Source: Mucilaginibacter aurantiaciroseus | Lineage (GTDB): Bacteria; Bacteroidota; Bacteroidia; Sphingobacteriales; Sphingobacteriaceae | NCBI RefSeq assembly: GCF_024055595.1 | Contig: NZ_JAMXOF010000003.1 | Coordinates: 531,055-595,054 of the forward strand | Reading direction: 5' to 3' | Length of the DNA: 64,000 bases | In this document: piece after piece, positions 7,943 to 17,411 of the stretch | Numbering within the stretch: position 1 is the stretch's first letter | Layout of the letters: each line of letters begins with the position of its first letter | Notes under the pieces: model-generated | Told to the model about the DNA's origin: nothing | Databases searched by the model: none | The model's input: only the letters and a program-made list of their open reading frames with translations | Program-made: the position numbers and the translations under genes

Positions 7943-9847
7943 ATGGACAATTTGATCTGGCTTATTCCTGTACTACCCTTAGCCGGTTTTGTTATTAACG
8001 GACTGGGGCGCAATACCCTGTCTAAAGGTATTATCGGTGCTATCGGTAGCTTATTGGTATTGATTGCATTTGGTTTAAGTGTTGCTGCTTTCTTCCAGAT
8101 AAAAAACTCGGGCGTGCCTATAGAGGTAAACCTGTTCGATTGGATCTCGGTTGGTAGCTTCCACATTCCTTTTGCATTCCTGGTAGATCAGCTAAGCTCC
8201 ATTATGCTGCTAATCATTACAGGTGTGGGGTTCCTGATCCACCTGTATTCAATTGGCTATATGCATGATGATAATGGCTTCGGTAAGTTTTTTGCTTACT
8301 TAAACCTGTTCGTTTTCTTTATGCTGCTGCTTGTAATGGGTAGCAACTATGTGGTGATGTTTATTGGTTGGGAAGGTGTAGGCTTATGCTCGTACCTGCT
8401 TATCGGGTTCTGGTATACCAACCCAAGTTATGCGGATGCTGCTAAGAAAGCATTTGTGATGAACCGTATTGGTGACCTTGGCTTTTTGCTGGGCATTTTC
8501 TTACTGGTAAACACATTCGGCAGCACAAACTTCGCTGACATTTTCCCTAAAGCACCGGTTGCGGTTGCTGCAGGCGCACCAATAGTATTAATTACCTTAT
8601 TGTTATTTGTAGGTGCGGTTGGTAAATCGGCACAGTTACCTTTGTTTACCTGGTTGCCCGATGCGATGGCCGGCCCAACCCCGGTATCGGCCTTGATCCA
8701 TGCGGCAACAATGGTTACAGCAGGTATCTACATGATAGCCCGCTCAAACATCCTGTTTACGCTTGCGCCACATACCATGGAAGTTATCGCCATCATCGGC
8801 TTGGCCACCGCGGCGTTTGCAGCATTGATCGCCTTAACCCAGACTGATATAAAGAAAGTACTGGCCTATTCAACCGTATCGCAATTAGGTTATATGTTTT
8901 TGGGTTTAGGCGTTGGCGCTTACACCGGTGCATTCTTCCACGTGTTAACGCACGCGTTCTTTAAAGCACTACTGTTCCTGGGTGCGGGTTCTGTTATCCA
9001 CGCCATGAGCGGTGAGCAGGACATGCGCAAAATGGGCGGCTTAAAAAGCAAGATAGGTATTACCTTTTGGACCATGCTGGTTGGTACTATTGCTATCGCG
9101 GGTATCCCTCCATTCTCGGGTTTCTTTTCAAAGGACGAAATTTTGGCCGCGGCCTTTGCGCATAGCACAACGTTTTATGTAGTAGGTGTTATTACTGCGG
9201 GTTTAACCTCGTTCTACATGTTTAGGATGATGTACTTAACCTTTTGGGGTAAATTCCGCGGCACACATGAGCAGGAACATCACTTGCACGAGTCACCTGC
9301 AAACATGACCATCCCATTGATCGTGTTGGCTATACTATCTGCCGTTGCAGGTATGATAGGCGTACCGGCAGTTATGGGTGGCCACCACGAATTAGGCGCT
9401 TACCTTGCACCTGTATTTGAGGCATCACACAAAATACTTGGCGAACACGAACTAAGCCACAGCACCGAATGGATTCTGATGGCAGTATCTGTAGGCATTG
9501 CGTTGGTAGCCTTAGGTTATGCCTACAGCAAATACGTTAGGGGCGCGCATGTGCCGGTATCTGATGAAGAAGAACGCCCTACATTGGGAAACCTGTCCTA
9601 CCATAAATTCTATATAGACGAATTATACGATAAGATCATTCGCAAGCCATTGGATGCCATTTCGGTATTCTTTTATAAAGTGGTTGAGCTTTTGGGTATA
9701 GATGGCTTTGTGAACGGCTTGGGTAAAGGAACATTAGAAACGAGTAAAGGCCTGCGCCTGTTGCAAACAGGTAATGTAGGTTTCTACATATTTATGATGG
9801 TGGTGGGTATTATTGCTATTTTGTTGTACAGTTTAATTAAAATATAA
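7943..9847 (+). CDS. nuoL: NADH-quinone oxidoreductase subunit L
   Basis: Distal antiporter-like proton-pumping subunit of complex I, with the long lateral helix at its C-terminus. It has 634 residues and many membrane helices. The GWEGVGLCSYLLIGFWY motif with its conserved Glu, the PDAMAGPTPVSALIHAATMVTAG block and the HAFFKALLFLGAGSVIH block are standard. The C-terminal helical end fits the lateral arm. The start lies two bases after the family A repeat. Confidence 0.97.
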   Translation: MDNLIWLIPVLPLAGFVINGLGRNTLSKGIIGAIGSLLVLIAFGLSVAAFFQIKNSGVPIEVNLFDWISVGSFHIPFAFLVDQLSSIMLLIITGVGFLIHLYSIGYMHDDNGFGKFFAYLNLFVFFMLLLVMGSNYVVMFIGWEGVGLCSYLLIGFWYTNPSYADAAKKAFVMNRIGDLGFLLGIFLLVNTFGSTNFADIFPKAPVAVAAGAPIVLITLLLFVGAVGKSAQLPLFTWLPDAMAGPTPVSALIHAATMVTAGIYMIARSNILFTLAPHTMEVIAIIGLATAAFAALIALTQTDIKKVLAYSTVSQLGYMFLGLGVGAYTGAFFHVLTHAFFKALLFLGAGSVIHAMSGEQDMRKMGGLKSKIGITFWTMLVGTIAIAGIPPFSGFFSKDEILAAAFAHSTTFYVVGVITAGLTSFYMFRMMYLTFWGKFRGTHEQEHHLHESPANMTIPLIVLAILSAVAGMIGVPAVMGGHHELGAYLAPVFEASHKILGEHELSHSTEWILMAVSVGIALVALGYAYSKYVRGAHVPVSDEEERPTLGNLSYHKFYIDELYDKIIRKPLDAISVFFYKVVELLGIDGFVNGLGKGTLETSKGLRLLQTGNVGFYIFMMVVGIIAILLYSLIKI

Positions 9848-9870
9848 GCGCTTAGCGTTTACCATATAAA

Positions 9871-11337
9871 ATGACGGTTAGTATTTTACTTTTTTTACCG
9901 GTTTTGGCAGCACTATTAGTGCTGTTAGTTAAGAACGAGGCTGCAAAGCACGCGGCATTATTTTTCGCTGTAATAGAGCTTGGCCTGGCCGGCTATTTCC
10001 TTGCTGGGTTTGTGCCCGATGCATCTGTACAGTATGGCCTTGACCTACCGTGGATTCCTCAAATGGGTGTTTACTTTAAGGCGGGTATAGATGGCATTAG
10101 CATGGTAATGGTTTTATTGACCACTTTGCTTGTCCCGCTAATTATCCTTACTACCTACAAACACGAATACAAGAACGCTAAAGCATTTTACGCGCTTATC
10201 CTGTTTATGCAAGCCGGTTTGTTAACCGTATTTACCGCGTTAGATGGTTTCTTATTTTATGTGGGCTGGGAAGCAGCGTTGATTCCTATTTACTTTATTT
10301 GTGCATTGTGGGGCGGCGAGAACCGTATCCGAATCAACATCAAGTTCTTCATTTACACCTTTGCCGGTTCGTTGTTTATGCTGTTGGGTATCATTTACCT
10401 GTACCTGCAAACGCCAAATAAGCTTTATGACATAAACGGCTTTTACAATTTAAGCTTAACACTAACACAACAATCCTGGGTATTTTGGGCGTTCTTTATA
10501 GCTTTCGCTATCAAAATGCCTTTGTTCCCGTTCCATACCTGGCAGCCCGATACATATACCGAAGCACCATCGGCTGGTACCATGATGTTGTCTGGTATCA
10601 TGCTAAAAATGGGGATCTATGGTGTTATCCGCTGGTTAATTCCGAATGCACCCGCAGGCTTCCTGCAATGGCAAAATCTGGTAATGATACTTTCGGTTAT
10701 TGGTGTTGTTTACGCATCACTGATCGCATTTAAGCAAACCGACGGTAAGCGTTTGGTAGCTTATTCATCTATTGCGCACGTTGGCTTAATAGCCGCCGGT
10801 ATCTTCGCCTGGACAACACAGGGTGTGCAAGGTGCGATGATTCAAATGCTTAGTCACGGTATTAATGTTGTGGGGATGTTCTTTATCTGGGATATCATCA
10901 GCCGCCGTTTAAATACCCGTGACATTAGCCAGATGGGTGGCATCGCTAAAGTGGCGCCAAATTTTTCCATCGCATTTTTAATTATTCTTTTAGGAACTGT
11001 TGCCTTGCCATTAACCAATGGTTTTGTAGGCGAGTTTTTATTATTGAAAGGTGTATTTAACTATAACATTTGGTTTGCGGCGATTGCAGGTTTAACCATC
11101 ATATTTGGCGCGGTTTACATGCTGCGTATGTACAAGAATGTAATGCAGGGCGAAGCCAACGAGCTAACGCTAACGTTTACCGACATAGCCGGTTCAGAGA
11201 AACTGGTGCTGGGTATCATCTGTGTGCTAATCATCGCCATTGGCGTGTATCCGCAACCTATCCTGCATATATCAGAAGCTGCGGTAACCAATTTGGTGAA
11301 CACCGTAAGTGCTAAATTTAACAACGGAGGCTTTTAG
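9871..11337 (+). CDS. nuoM: NADH-quinone oxidoreductase subunit M
   Basis: Second antiporter-like pump subunit. It has 488 residues. The conserved FYVGWEAALIPIYF with the key Glu near residue 135, the FHTWQPDTYTEAPSAGTMML loop and the AYSSIAHVG motif identify it. It lies 23 bases after nuoL and 9 bases before nuoN. Confidence 0.97.
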   Translation: MTVSILLFLPVLAALLVLLVKNEAAKHAALFFAVIELGLAGYFLAGFVPDASVQYGLDLPWIPQMGVYFKAGIDGISMVMVLLTTLLVPLIILTTYKHEYKNAKAFYALILFMQAGLLTVFTALDGFLFYVGWEAALIPIYFICALWGGENRIRINIKFFIYTFAGSLFMLLGIIYLYLQTPNKLYDINGFYNLSLTLTQQSWVFWAFFIAFAIKMPLFPFHTWQPDTYTEAPSAGTMMLSGIMLKMGIYGVIRWLIPNAPAGFLQWQNLVMILSVIGVVYASLIAFKQTDGKRLVAYSSIAHVGLIAAGIFAWTTQGVQGAMIQMLSHGINVVGMFFIWDIISRRLNTRDISQMGGIAKVAPNFSIAFLIILLGTVALPLTNGFVGEFLLLKGVFNYNIWFAAIAGLTIIFGAVYMLRMYKNVMQGEANELTLTFTDIAGSEKLVLGIICVLIIAIGVYPQPILHISEAAVTNLVNTVSAKFNNGGF

Positions 11338-11346
11338 AATTTATAT

Positions 11347-12726
11347 ATGACTACGCTAATAATCATATCTGTTTTACCCATTATATTATTGTACCTGGGT
11401 TTATATAAAGTTCAGAAAGCTTTATTGCCGGTAACCATTATTGGTTTGCTGATAGCTTTAGGTGCAGCAGTTGCACAATGGAATGACAACGCTGTACCAA
11501 TTTACAGCGGCATGATGTTGTTCAACAACTTCTCGGTTGCATTTTCTGTGGTAAGCATCGTGTCCACTATCCTGATCCTTTTATTATCTAAAGGATACTT
11601 CGAAAAAATAAGCAACCATATTGCGGAATATTACGCCATCATCTTGTTCTCATTAGCAGGAATTATCGTCATGGTATCGTACCACAACCTGGTGATGATG
11701 TTCATCGGTATCGAGATTATGTCGGTAAGCTTATATATCCTCGCAGGTATTCGTAAGAGCGATTTTGCGTCAAACGAGGCCGCTTTAAAGTACTTTTTGA
11801 TGGGTGCATTTTCAACAGGTTTCCTGTTGTTTGGTATTGCGTTGATCTACGGTTCATCAGGCTCGTTTGACCTGGATACCATTCGTGAATGGGTTGTTAC
11901 CCATCCCCGTAACATCGACCCAATGTTTTACACTGGTATATTATTGATCATTGTTGGCCTTTGCTTTAAGGTGGGTGCGGCACCGTTCCATTTCTGGACG
12001 CCGGATGTTTACGAAGGCGCACCTTCGCTGATTACCTTGTTCATGTCTACCGTGGTTAAAGTGGCTGGTTTTGCGGCATTCCTGCGCCTATTCGCGGCTT
12101 GCTTTTCAACCATCGCCGCATTTTGGACGCCGGTATTATTGGCTATCACTATCGCTACGTTATTCATCGGTAACATCACCGCACTATATCAACAAAGCTT
12201 TAAACGGATGATGGCTTTTTCGAGCATATCACACGCGGGTTACCTATTGTTCGCTATTGTGGCCTTAGGTGCAGGTTCGGCTAATTCGATATTTGTTTAC
12301 GCTACGGCTTATTCTATCGCATCTATTATCGCCTTTGGCGCATTAATACTGGTGAGGCAACAAACCGGCAGCGATAACTTTGAAGGCTTTAACGGCCTGG
12401 CTAAGAAAAACCCTTTCCTGGCATTGGTACTTACCGTAAGTATGCTATCATTAGCGGGGATCCCGTTAACGGCTGGTTTTATTGGTAAGTTCTTTATGTT
12501 TAGCGGTGTTTTGGCACAATACAATACCTGGTTGGTAATAGTTGCGGTTGTAAATGCTATCATTAGTATCTTCTATTATTTCAGGGTTATAATAGCCATG
12601 TACTTCCGTACTGCCGAGCGTGCCGAGGTTGAAGTGCCTGCTTACTACAAATTTGTATTAGGCTTTTCTGCTATCGCGACCATAGTTATAGGCATTTACC
12701 CGTCGTTTATATCCACCCTAATTTAA
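11347..12726 (+). CDS. nuoN: NADH-quinone oxidoreductase subunit N
   Basis: Third antiporter-like pump subunit and last gene of the complex I operon. It has 459 residues with about 14 helices. The markers are MMFIGIEIMSVSLYILAG with its Glu, FHFWTPDVYEGAPS, and FSSISHAGYLL. It is followed by a family A repeat that probably lies in the 3' untranslated region. Confidence 0.97.
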   Translation: MTTLIIISVLPIILLYLGLYKVQKALLPVTIIGLLIALGAAVAQWNDNAVPIYSGMMLFNNFSVAFSVVSIVSTILILLLSKGYFEKISNHIAEYYAIILFSLAGIIVMVSYHNLVMMFIGIEIMSVSLYILAGIRKSDFASNEAALKYFLMGAFSTGFLLFGIALIYGSSGSFDLDTIREWVVTHPRNIDPMFYTGILLIIVGLCFKVGAAPFHFWTPDVYEGAPSLITLFMSTVVKVAGFAAFLRLFAACFSTIAAFWTPVLLAITIATLFIGNITALYQQSFKRMMAFSSISHAGYLLFAIVALGAGSANSIFVYATAYSIASIIAFGALILVRQQTGSDNFEGFNGLAKKNPFLALVLTVSMLSLAGIPLTAGFIGKFFMFSGVLAQYNTWLVIVAVVNAIISIFYYFRVIIAMYFRTAERAEVEVPAYYKFVLGFSAIATIVIGIYPSFISTLI

Positions 12727-12732
12727 TTGAGA

Positions 12733-12817
12733 AAGCCTCACCCCGGCCCTCTCCGAAGGAAAGGGAGGTGAAAAAGAAATTAAAGCCCTCTTTTTTTGAG
12801 AGGATTTAGGTGAGGCT
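12733..12817. repeat. Composite palindromic repeat, family A copy 2, after nuoN
   Basis: The outer arms AGCCTCACC (12734-12742) and GGTGAGGCT (12809-12817) are perfect complements. The inner parts CCCTCTCCGAAGGAAAGGGAGG and CCCTC-TTTTTTTGA-GAGG form their own hairpins. The modular plan matches the copies at 7813 and 42617. It may double as the nuo operon terminator, although the only T run is inside the structure. Confidence 0.75.
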
Positions 12818-12855
12818 AATTTGATTTAATATTTGTAGTTTTACGGATATAGTTA

Positions 12856-13494
12856 ATGGAAAACCTTTGGGAATACCTTCAAAATTTAACCGACGCACAG
12901 TCTATTTTGAGCAGTGGTGGGTTTTACCTGTTGCTTATAGTAGTATATGCTGAAACCGGTTTGTTTTTTGGTTTCTTTTTACCCGGCGATTATTTGCTGT
13001 TCTTGGCAGGTTTGTTAAGCGCCGCGGGTATCATCCATGTCCCTATTTATACACTGGTACTTTCGCTTATAGGTGCGGGTATTTTGGGTAATTATACAGG
13101 CTATTGGTTTGGTTATCGAACGGGGCCGGTACTATTCAGCAAGAACGATTCGTTCTTTTTTAAGAAGCGTTACATAGCTGTTGCTGAAGAGTTTTATGCT
13201 AAATATGGAGGCATGGCTTTGATTTTAGGCAGATTTTTCCCTATAGTTAGGACTTTTGCCCCTATATTTGCAGGTGTTGTTAAAGTAGATATTAAAAAAT
13301 TTACTGTTTACAACATAATTGGCAGCGTTGCCTGGGTAACAACTCTAACATTAGCCGGGTATTTTTTGGGCAAGCGCTTCCCCGAGTTAAAAGACTATCT
13401 GCAGTACATTGTACTCGGATTAATAATAATTACAACAATTCCGCTGATTATTGCTTTTGTGAAAAGACAATACGCAAAATCAAAAGATGAATAG
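12856..13494 (+). CDS. DedA-family membrane protein
   Basis: A 212-residue member of the DedA/VTT family. These inner-membrane proteins act in phospholipid scrambling, undecaprenyl phosphate recycling and membrane homeostasis. Visible features are LPGDYLLFLAGLL near residue 45, a GYWFGYRTGP segment, and GRFFPIVRTFAPIFAGV with the conserved Arg residues near 140. Three to four C-terminal helices follow. It starts a run of unrelated housekeeping genes; the substrate cannot be told from sequence. Confidence 0.9.
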   Translation: MENLWEYLQNLTDAQSILSSGGFYLLLIVVYAETGLFFGFFLPGDYLLFLAGLLSAAGIIHVPIYTLVLSLIGAGILGNYTGYWFGYRTGPVLFSKNDSFFFKKRYIAVAEEFYAKYGGMALILGRFFPIVRTFAPIFAGVVKVDIKKFTVYNIIGSVAWVTTLTLAGYFLGKRFPELKDYLQYIVLGLIIITTIPLIIAFVKRQYAKSKDE

Positions 13495-13512
13495 AATTTT
13501 AAATAGATATAC

Positions 13513-14058
13513 ATGAGCACACAACACCCCTGGCATCAGGTTTCACCGGGTGATAATATTCCTGAGATAGTAAACGCGATAATTGAGATACCAAAAGGTT
13601 CTAAAGCAAAATACGAAATAGATAAAGATTCGGGCCTGTTAAAGTTAGACAGGGTTTTATTTTCATCGGTAATGTACCCGGCCAACTATGGCTTTATCCC
13701 GCAAACCTATTGCGATGATAATGACCCTTTGGATATCCTTGTACTTTGTTCTATAGATGTTTTCCCGATGTCGATCATCGAGGCAAAAGTAGTAGGCGTT
13801 ATGCATATGGTTGATAACGGCGAGCAGGATGACAAGATCATCGCGGTAGCAAAAAACGACATGTCGGTTAACTACATTAACGACCTTGCCGAATTGCCGC
13901 CACACGCTATGAAAGAGATTGTACGCTTTTTTAGCGATTATAAAGTGCTGGAAGGTAAGAACGTAACCATTGAGCATTTGCTGGGTGTACGTTATGCACA
14001 CAAAGTAATTCAAGAAGGTTTAGATCTTTATAAGTCTACCTTCCCCGATCACAAATAA
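13513..14058 (+). CDS. ppa: Inorganic pyrophosphatase, family I
   Basis: Soluble enzyme that hydrolyses pyrophosphate to phosphate and so drives biosynthetic reactions. The 181-residue length is typical. The family signature DNDPLDI (residues 69-75) holds the Mg-binding Asp residues. [12 protein letters not shown] precedes it. It lies 18 bases after the DedA gene and nine bases before the next gene, so the three probably form an operon. Confidence 0.95.
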   Translation: MSTQHPWHQVSPGDNIPEIVNAIIEIPKGSKAKYEIDKDSGLLKLDRVLFSSVMYPANYGFIPQTYCDDNDPLDILVLCSIDVFPMSIIEAKVVGVMHMVDNGEQDDKIIAVAKNDMSVNYINDLAELPPHAMKEIVRFFSDYKVLEGKNVTIEHLLGVRYAHKVIQEGLDLYKSTFPDHK

Positions 14059-14066
14059 ATCAATAA

Positions 14067-15407
14067 ATGGACCCCGGACCTTACGATATTAGTGCCTTCT
14101 ATATTTTCCTTACCATATTCCTGGTATTGCTAAACGGATTTTTCGTGGCAGCAGAATTTGCCATTGTGAGGGTACGAGGCTCGCAAATTGAATTAAAGGC
14201 TAAATCCGGAAGCGGTGTAGCTAAAGTTGCAAGGGGCATTTTACATAATTTAGATGGTTACCTGGCTGCCACGCAGTTGGGTATTACCATTGCATCACTG
14301 GGGCTTGGTGTTGTGGGCGAGGGTGTGGTCACAAACATCGTATTGCGTGCATTCCTGGGCATGGGTATTACGCTTACCCCGGGCTTTATTACTGCCAGTC
14401 ACGTTTTGTCATTCGTGGCTATTACCGTCTTACATATTGTATTCGGCGAGCTTGCACCAAAATCATTAGCTATTCAAAAATCGGTACGCACAACATTGGC
14501 GGTATCATTGCCATTGAGGTTTTTCTTCGTGGTGTTTCGCCCGTTCATCTGGTTGCTTAACGGTTTTGCCAACTTCATCCTGAAACTATTTGGAATAACC
14601 ACCTTAGAAGGTGGCGAGGCGCATCACTCATCAGAAGAGTTGCAGTTTTTGCTTGACCAGGGTAAAGAAACCGGCGCATTGGATTCTAACGAGCATGAGC
14701 TGATCCAGAACGTATTTGATTTTAACGAACGTGTGGTGAAGAACATCATGGTGCCCCGTACCAAAATATCTGGTATTGAATTGGATACCAGTAAGGAAGT
14801 TCTTTTAGAAATATTAATAACTGAAGGTTACTCCAGGATGCCGGTGTATGATGAGGTGATAGATAAGATTGTAGGTATTGTACACGCGAAAGATATTTTA
14901 CCGTTGCTTGCCCGTGGCGAACAGATTGTATTGAAAGACATTATTCGCAAGCCATACTTTATCCCAGAAACCAAAAAGATCAATGATCTGATGGCTGAAC
15001 TGCAGCAAAAGCGCATCCAGATAGCCATTGTATCTGATGAGTTTGGCGGTACTGCCGGCATGGTTACGTTGGAAGACATTGTTGAAGAATTAGTCGGCGA
15101 GATCCAGGATGAGTTCGACGAAGAGAAACCTATTGTTGAAAAACTGAACGACCGCGAGTTTGTGGTTAATGCGCTTGCGCCGATCTACGACGTAAACGAG
15201 CATCTGCCGCATGACCTGCCAGAGGATGGCGATTTTGATACCGTATCTGGCTGGTTAGGCCATATCTTTGGTAAGATCCCTGACGTGGGCGAGCAAAAAG
15301 AGAGCAACGGATACAATATTACGGTACTAAAAAAATCTGACCAGAACATCGAATCTGTAAAGCTTGAGCTACTTATCAACGAAGAGGACGCTGTAGATTT
15401 ACATTAG
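14067..15407 (+). CDS. CNNM/CorC-type transporter-like protein with CBS pair
   Basis: A 446-residue integral membrane protein often annotated as hemolysin-family. In order it has a DUF21/CNNM membrane domain (about 10-190), two CBS repeats (about 210-340, including VKNIMVPRTKISGIE and GIVHAKDILPLL) and a CorC/HlyC C-terminal domain with DEFGGTAGMVTLEDIVEELVG. Relatives act in Mg or Co export or in membrane protection. Nothing here supports a haemolytic role. It lies nine bases after ppa. Confidence 0.9.
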   Translation: MDPGPYDISAFYIFLTIFLVLLNGFFVAAEFAIVRVRGSQIELKAKSGSGVAKVARGILHNLDGYLAATQLGITIASLGLGVVGEGVVTNIVLRAFLGMGITLTPGFITASHVLSFVAITVLHIVFGELAPKSLAIQKSVRTTLAVSLPLRFFFVVFRPFIWLLNGFANFILKLFGITTLEGGEAHHSSEELQFLLDQGKETGALDSNEHELIQNVFDFNERVVKNIMVPRTKISGIELDTSKEVLLEILITEGYSRMPVYDEVIDKIVGIVHAKDILPLLARGEQIVLKDIIRKPYFIPETKKINDLMAELQQKRIQIAIVSDEFGGTAGMVTLEDIVEELVGEIQDEFDEEKPIVEKLNDREFVVNALAPIYDVNEHLPHDLPEDGDFDTVSGWLGHIFGKIPDVGEQKESNGYNITVLKKSDQNIESVKLELLINEEDAVDLH

Positions 15408-15414
15408 TATCGAG

Positions 15415-15481
15415 TATCAAGTAGTTAGTATCATGATACTACTTCTAAAAAATCATGATACCTGATACTAAATACTTGATA
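15415..15481. repeat. Inverted repeat between the CNNM gene and rsmE
   Basis: The left part TATCAAGTAGTTAGTATCAT (15415-15434) and the right part (15452-15481, containing CTGATACTAAATACTTGATA) are imperfect reverse complements, each carrying the GTATCATGAT-type core. It could form a long stem after the CNNM stop. There is no clear T tract, so it is more likely a dispersed intergenic repeat than a simple terminator. Confidence 0.6.
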
Positions 15482-15494
15482 TTAAAAAAGAAAA

Positions 15495-16202
15495 ATGCAG
15501 CTTTTTTATACACCAGATATCGACCCAACTTTATCCCAATACTTTTTAAGCGAAGAAGAAAGCAAGCATGCCGTGCGCGTGTTACGCCTTAATATTGGCG
15601 ATGCGGTTACCCTGATTGATGGCAAAGGCGGTTTGTACAAAGCCGAGATAAAAGATGCGCACCCAAAGCGCACCATCCTGCAAATAAATTCGGTTACTGC
15701 CAAATTTAACAAACGCAATCATTACCTGCACATCGCTATAGCGCCAACCAAAAATTTAGATAGGATAGAGTGGTTTTTAGAAAAAGCTACCGAGATAGGT
15801 ATCGATGAGATCTCGCTTATTATCTGCCAGCGCTCGGAGCGTAAGGAGGCCAAGGTAGAACGCTTGGATAAGATTATCACATCTGCAATTAAACAATCTA
15901 TCAAGGCATATCACCCAATACTAAATGCCCTGGTTAATTTCAACCAATTTTTAAAGCAACCGTTTGACGGGCAAAAGTTTATTGCCCATTGTGATGATGG
16001 TGAAAAAGCGGAGCTTGCACAATCTGTAGTGAAGCAAAACCGTTACTTGATACTGATTGGCCCGGAAGGTGATTTTAGTCCGGCGGAAGTGGATGCCGCT
16101 TTGCAGAATGGATATAAAGCCATAACTTTAGGTGAAAGCCGCCTACGTACCGAAACGGCAGCGCTTGAAGCTTGCTTTGAGGTGAATTTTTTAAACCGAT
16201 AA
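15495..16202 (+). CDS. rsmE: 16S rRNA (uracil-1498-N3)-methyltransferase RsmE
   Basis: SPOUT-class methyltransferase that modifies U1498 of 16S rRNA using S-adenosylmethionine. The 235-residue protein has an N-terminal PUA-like part beginning MQLFYTPDID. The C-terminal knot motif reads LIGPEGDFSPAE, then LGESRLRTETAALEA, the SAM-binding loops typical of RsmE. The stop is followed immediately by the next start codon, so the two genes are likely coupled. Confidence 0.95.
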   Translation: MQLFYTPDIDPTLSQYFLSEEESKHAVRVLRLNIGDAVTLIDGKGGLYKAEIKDAHPKRTILQINSVTAKFNKRNHYLHIAIAPTKNLDRIEWFLEKATEIGIDEISLIICQRSERKEAKVERLDKIITSAIKQSIKAYHPILNALVNFNQFLKQPFDGQKFIAHCDDGEKAELAQSVVKQNRYLILIGPEGDFSPAEVDAALQNGYKAITLGESRLRTETAALEACFEVNFLNR

Positions 16203-16865
16203 ATGAGAAGATCTATTTTTGTTGTCGCGGCCTTTACCATGATGTTTTGCATCAGCAGCTTTACCGCGCCGTCATATAAAATGGGTAGGCTTAAATACAA
16301 CGGCGGTGGCGATTGGTATGGTGACCGCACCGCACTCATAAACCTCATTAAATTTTGTAACGATAACCTGAAGACCAACTTCCAGCCGGAAGAAGAAGTG
16401 GTTGAGGTAGGCAGCGACCAGATCTATAACTATCCATTTATATTTATGACCGGCCACGGTAACGTGATTTTTAATGATCAGGAAGCCCGCAATCTGCGCC
16501 AGTATTTAACCGGCGGAGGGTTTTTGCATATTGATGATAACTACGGGTTCGATAAATTTATCCGCCCGCAAATGAAGAAGGTGTTTCCCGAACTGGAATT
16601 TGTGGAACTGCCAATCAATTATGCCATCTATCAGCAAAAATATAGCTTTCCCAATGGCTTACCAAAGATTCACGAACATGATGGAAAACGCCCGCAAGGC
16701 TTCGGGCTAGTCTACAAAGGCCGCCTGGTGTGTTTTTACACTTTTGAGTGCGACCTAGGCAACGGTTGGGAGGATTATGGAACTTACGCCGGCGATAGCC
16801 ACGAGGCGCGTTTAAAAGCCCTTAAGATGGGGGCAAATCTTATTCAATATATTTTCACCAAATAG
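16203..16865 (+). CDS. DUF4159 domain protein, exported
   Basis: A 220-residue protein with a probable signal peptide (about residues 1-22, ending near FTAPS). The rest matches the DUF4159 type: a NGGGDWYGDRTALINLIKF segment, then IFMTGHGNVIFNDQEARNLR and a GGGFLHIDDNYGFD loop, reminiscent of glutamine-amidotransferase-like folds. The biochemical function is unknown. It starts directly after rsmE, an arrangement that suggests cotranscription but no shared role. Confidence 0.85.
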   Translation: MRRSIFVVAAFTMMFCISSFTAPSYKMGRLKYNGGGDWYGDRTALINLIKFCNDNLKTNFQPEEEVVEVGSDQIYNYPFIFMTGHGNVIFNDQEARNLRQYLTGGGFLHIDDNYGFDKFIRPQMKKVFPELEFVELPINYAIYQQKYSFPNGLPKIHEHDGKRPQGFGLVYKGRLVCFYTFECDLGNGWEDYGTYAGDSHEARLKALKMGANLIQYIFTK

Positions 16866-16910
16866 CATAAGGCATTCTATAAATTCTTAAATCCTGAAAA
16901 TTCTGATCAC

Positions 16911-17408
16911 ATGTACAAAATAAAGGTTAATTCGAAGCACGATTTTGAGGTAGATAGAAAAGCTGATTCGCTTACCGTTAATGGCGAAACCATTAACGCG
17001 GATATAAAGCAATTGAATAATCTGCTGTATCATGTTATTAACGAGAACGGATCATATAACGCAGAGGTAGTAAGCTTTGATCGCAAAGCAAAAACCGCCG
17101 AGATAAAGGTGAATAACAATACCTATACCGTTTCCGCTAAAGATCAGTTTGATGTATTGCTGGACAAGATGGGATTAAGCAATTTAATGACCGCTAAAGT
17201 AAGCGACATAAAAGCCCCTATGCCCGGCCTGGTATTAAAGGTACTGGTAGAAGAAGGCGCCGAAATTAAAAAGGGCGATAACCTATTTATATTGGAAGCT
17301 ATGAAGATGGAAAACATTATTAAAGCCCCCGCTGATGTTACCATTAAAACCATCAAAATAAAACCGGGTGATAAAGTTGAAAAAGGACAGATATTAATGA
17401 TGTTCTAA
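16911..17408 (+). CDS. Stand-alone biotin carboxyl carrier protein
   Basis: A 165-residue biotinyl-domain protein. The biotin attachment motif EAMKM is at 129-133, with K132 as the lysine. It is preceded by KAPMPGLVLKV, the form seen in acyl-CoA carboxylase and oxaloacetate decarboxylase carrier domains rather than classical AccB. The N-terminal 95 residues form a lead-in domain without biotin motifs. No biotin carboxylase or carboxyltransferase gene is adjacent, so the partner enzyme must be encoded elsewhere. A hairpin at 17441-17477, inside the convergent Nudix gene, may terminate it. Confidence 0.88.
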   Translation: MYKIKVNSKHDFEVDRKADSLTVNGETINADIKQLNNLLYHVINENGSYNAEVVSFDRKAKTAEIKVNNNTYTVSAKDQFDVLLDKMGLSNLMTAKVSDIKAPMPGLVLKVLVEEGAEIKKGDNLFILEAMKMENIIKAPADVTIKTIKIKPGDKVEKGQILMMF

Positions 17409-17411
17409 CTA

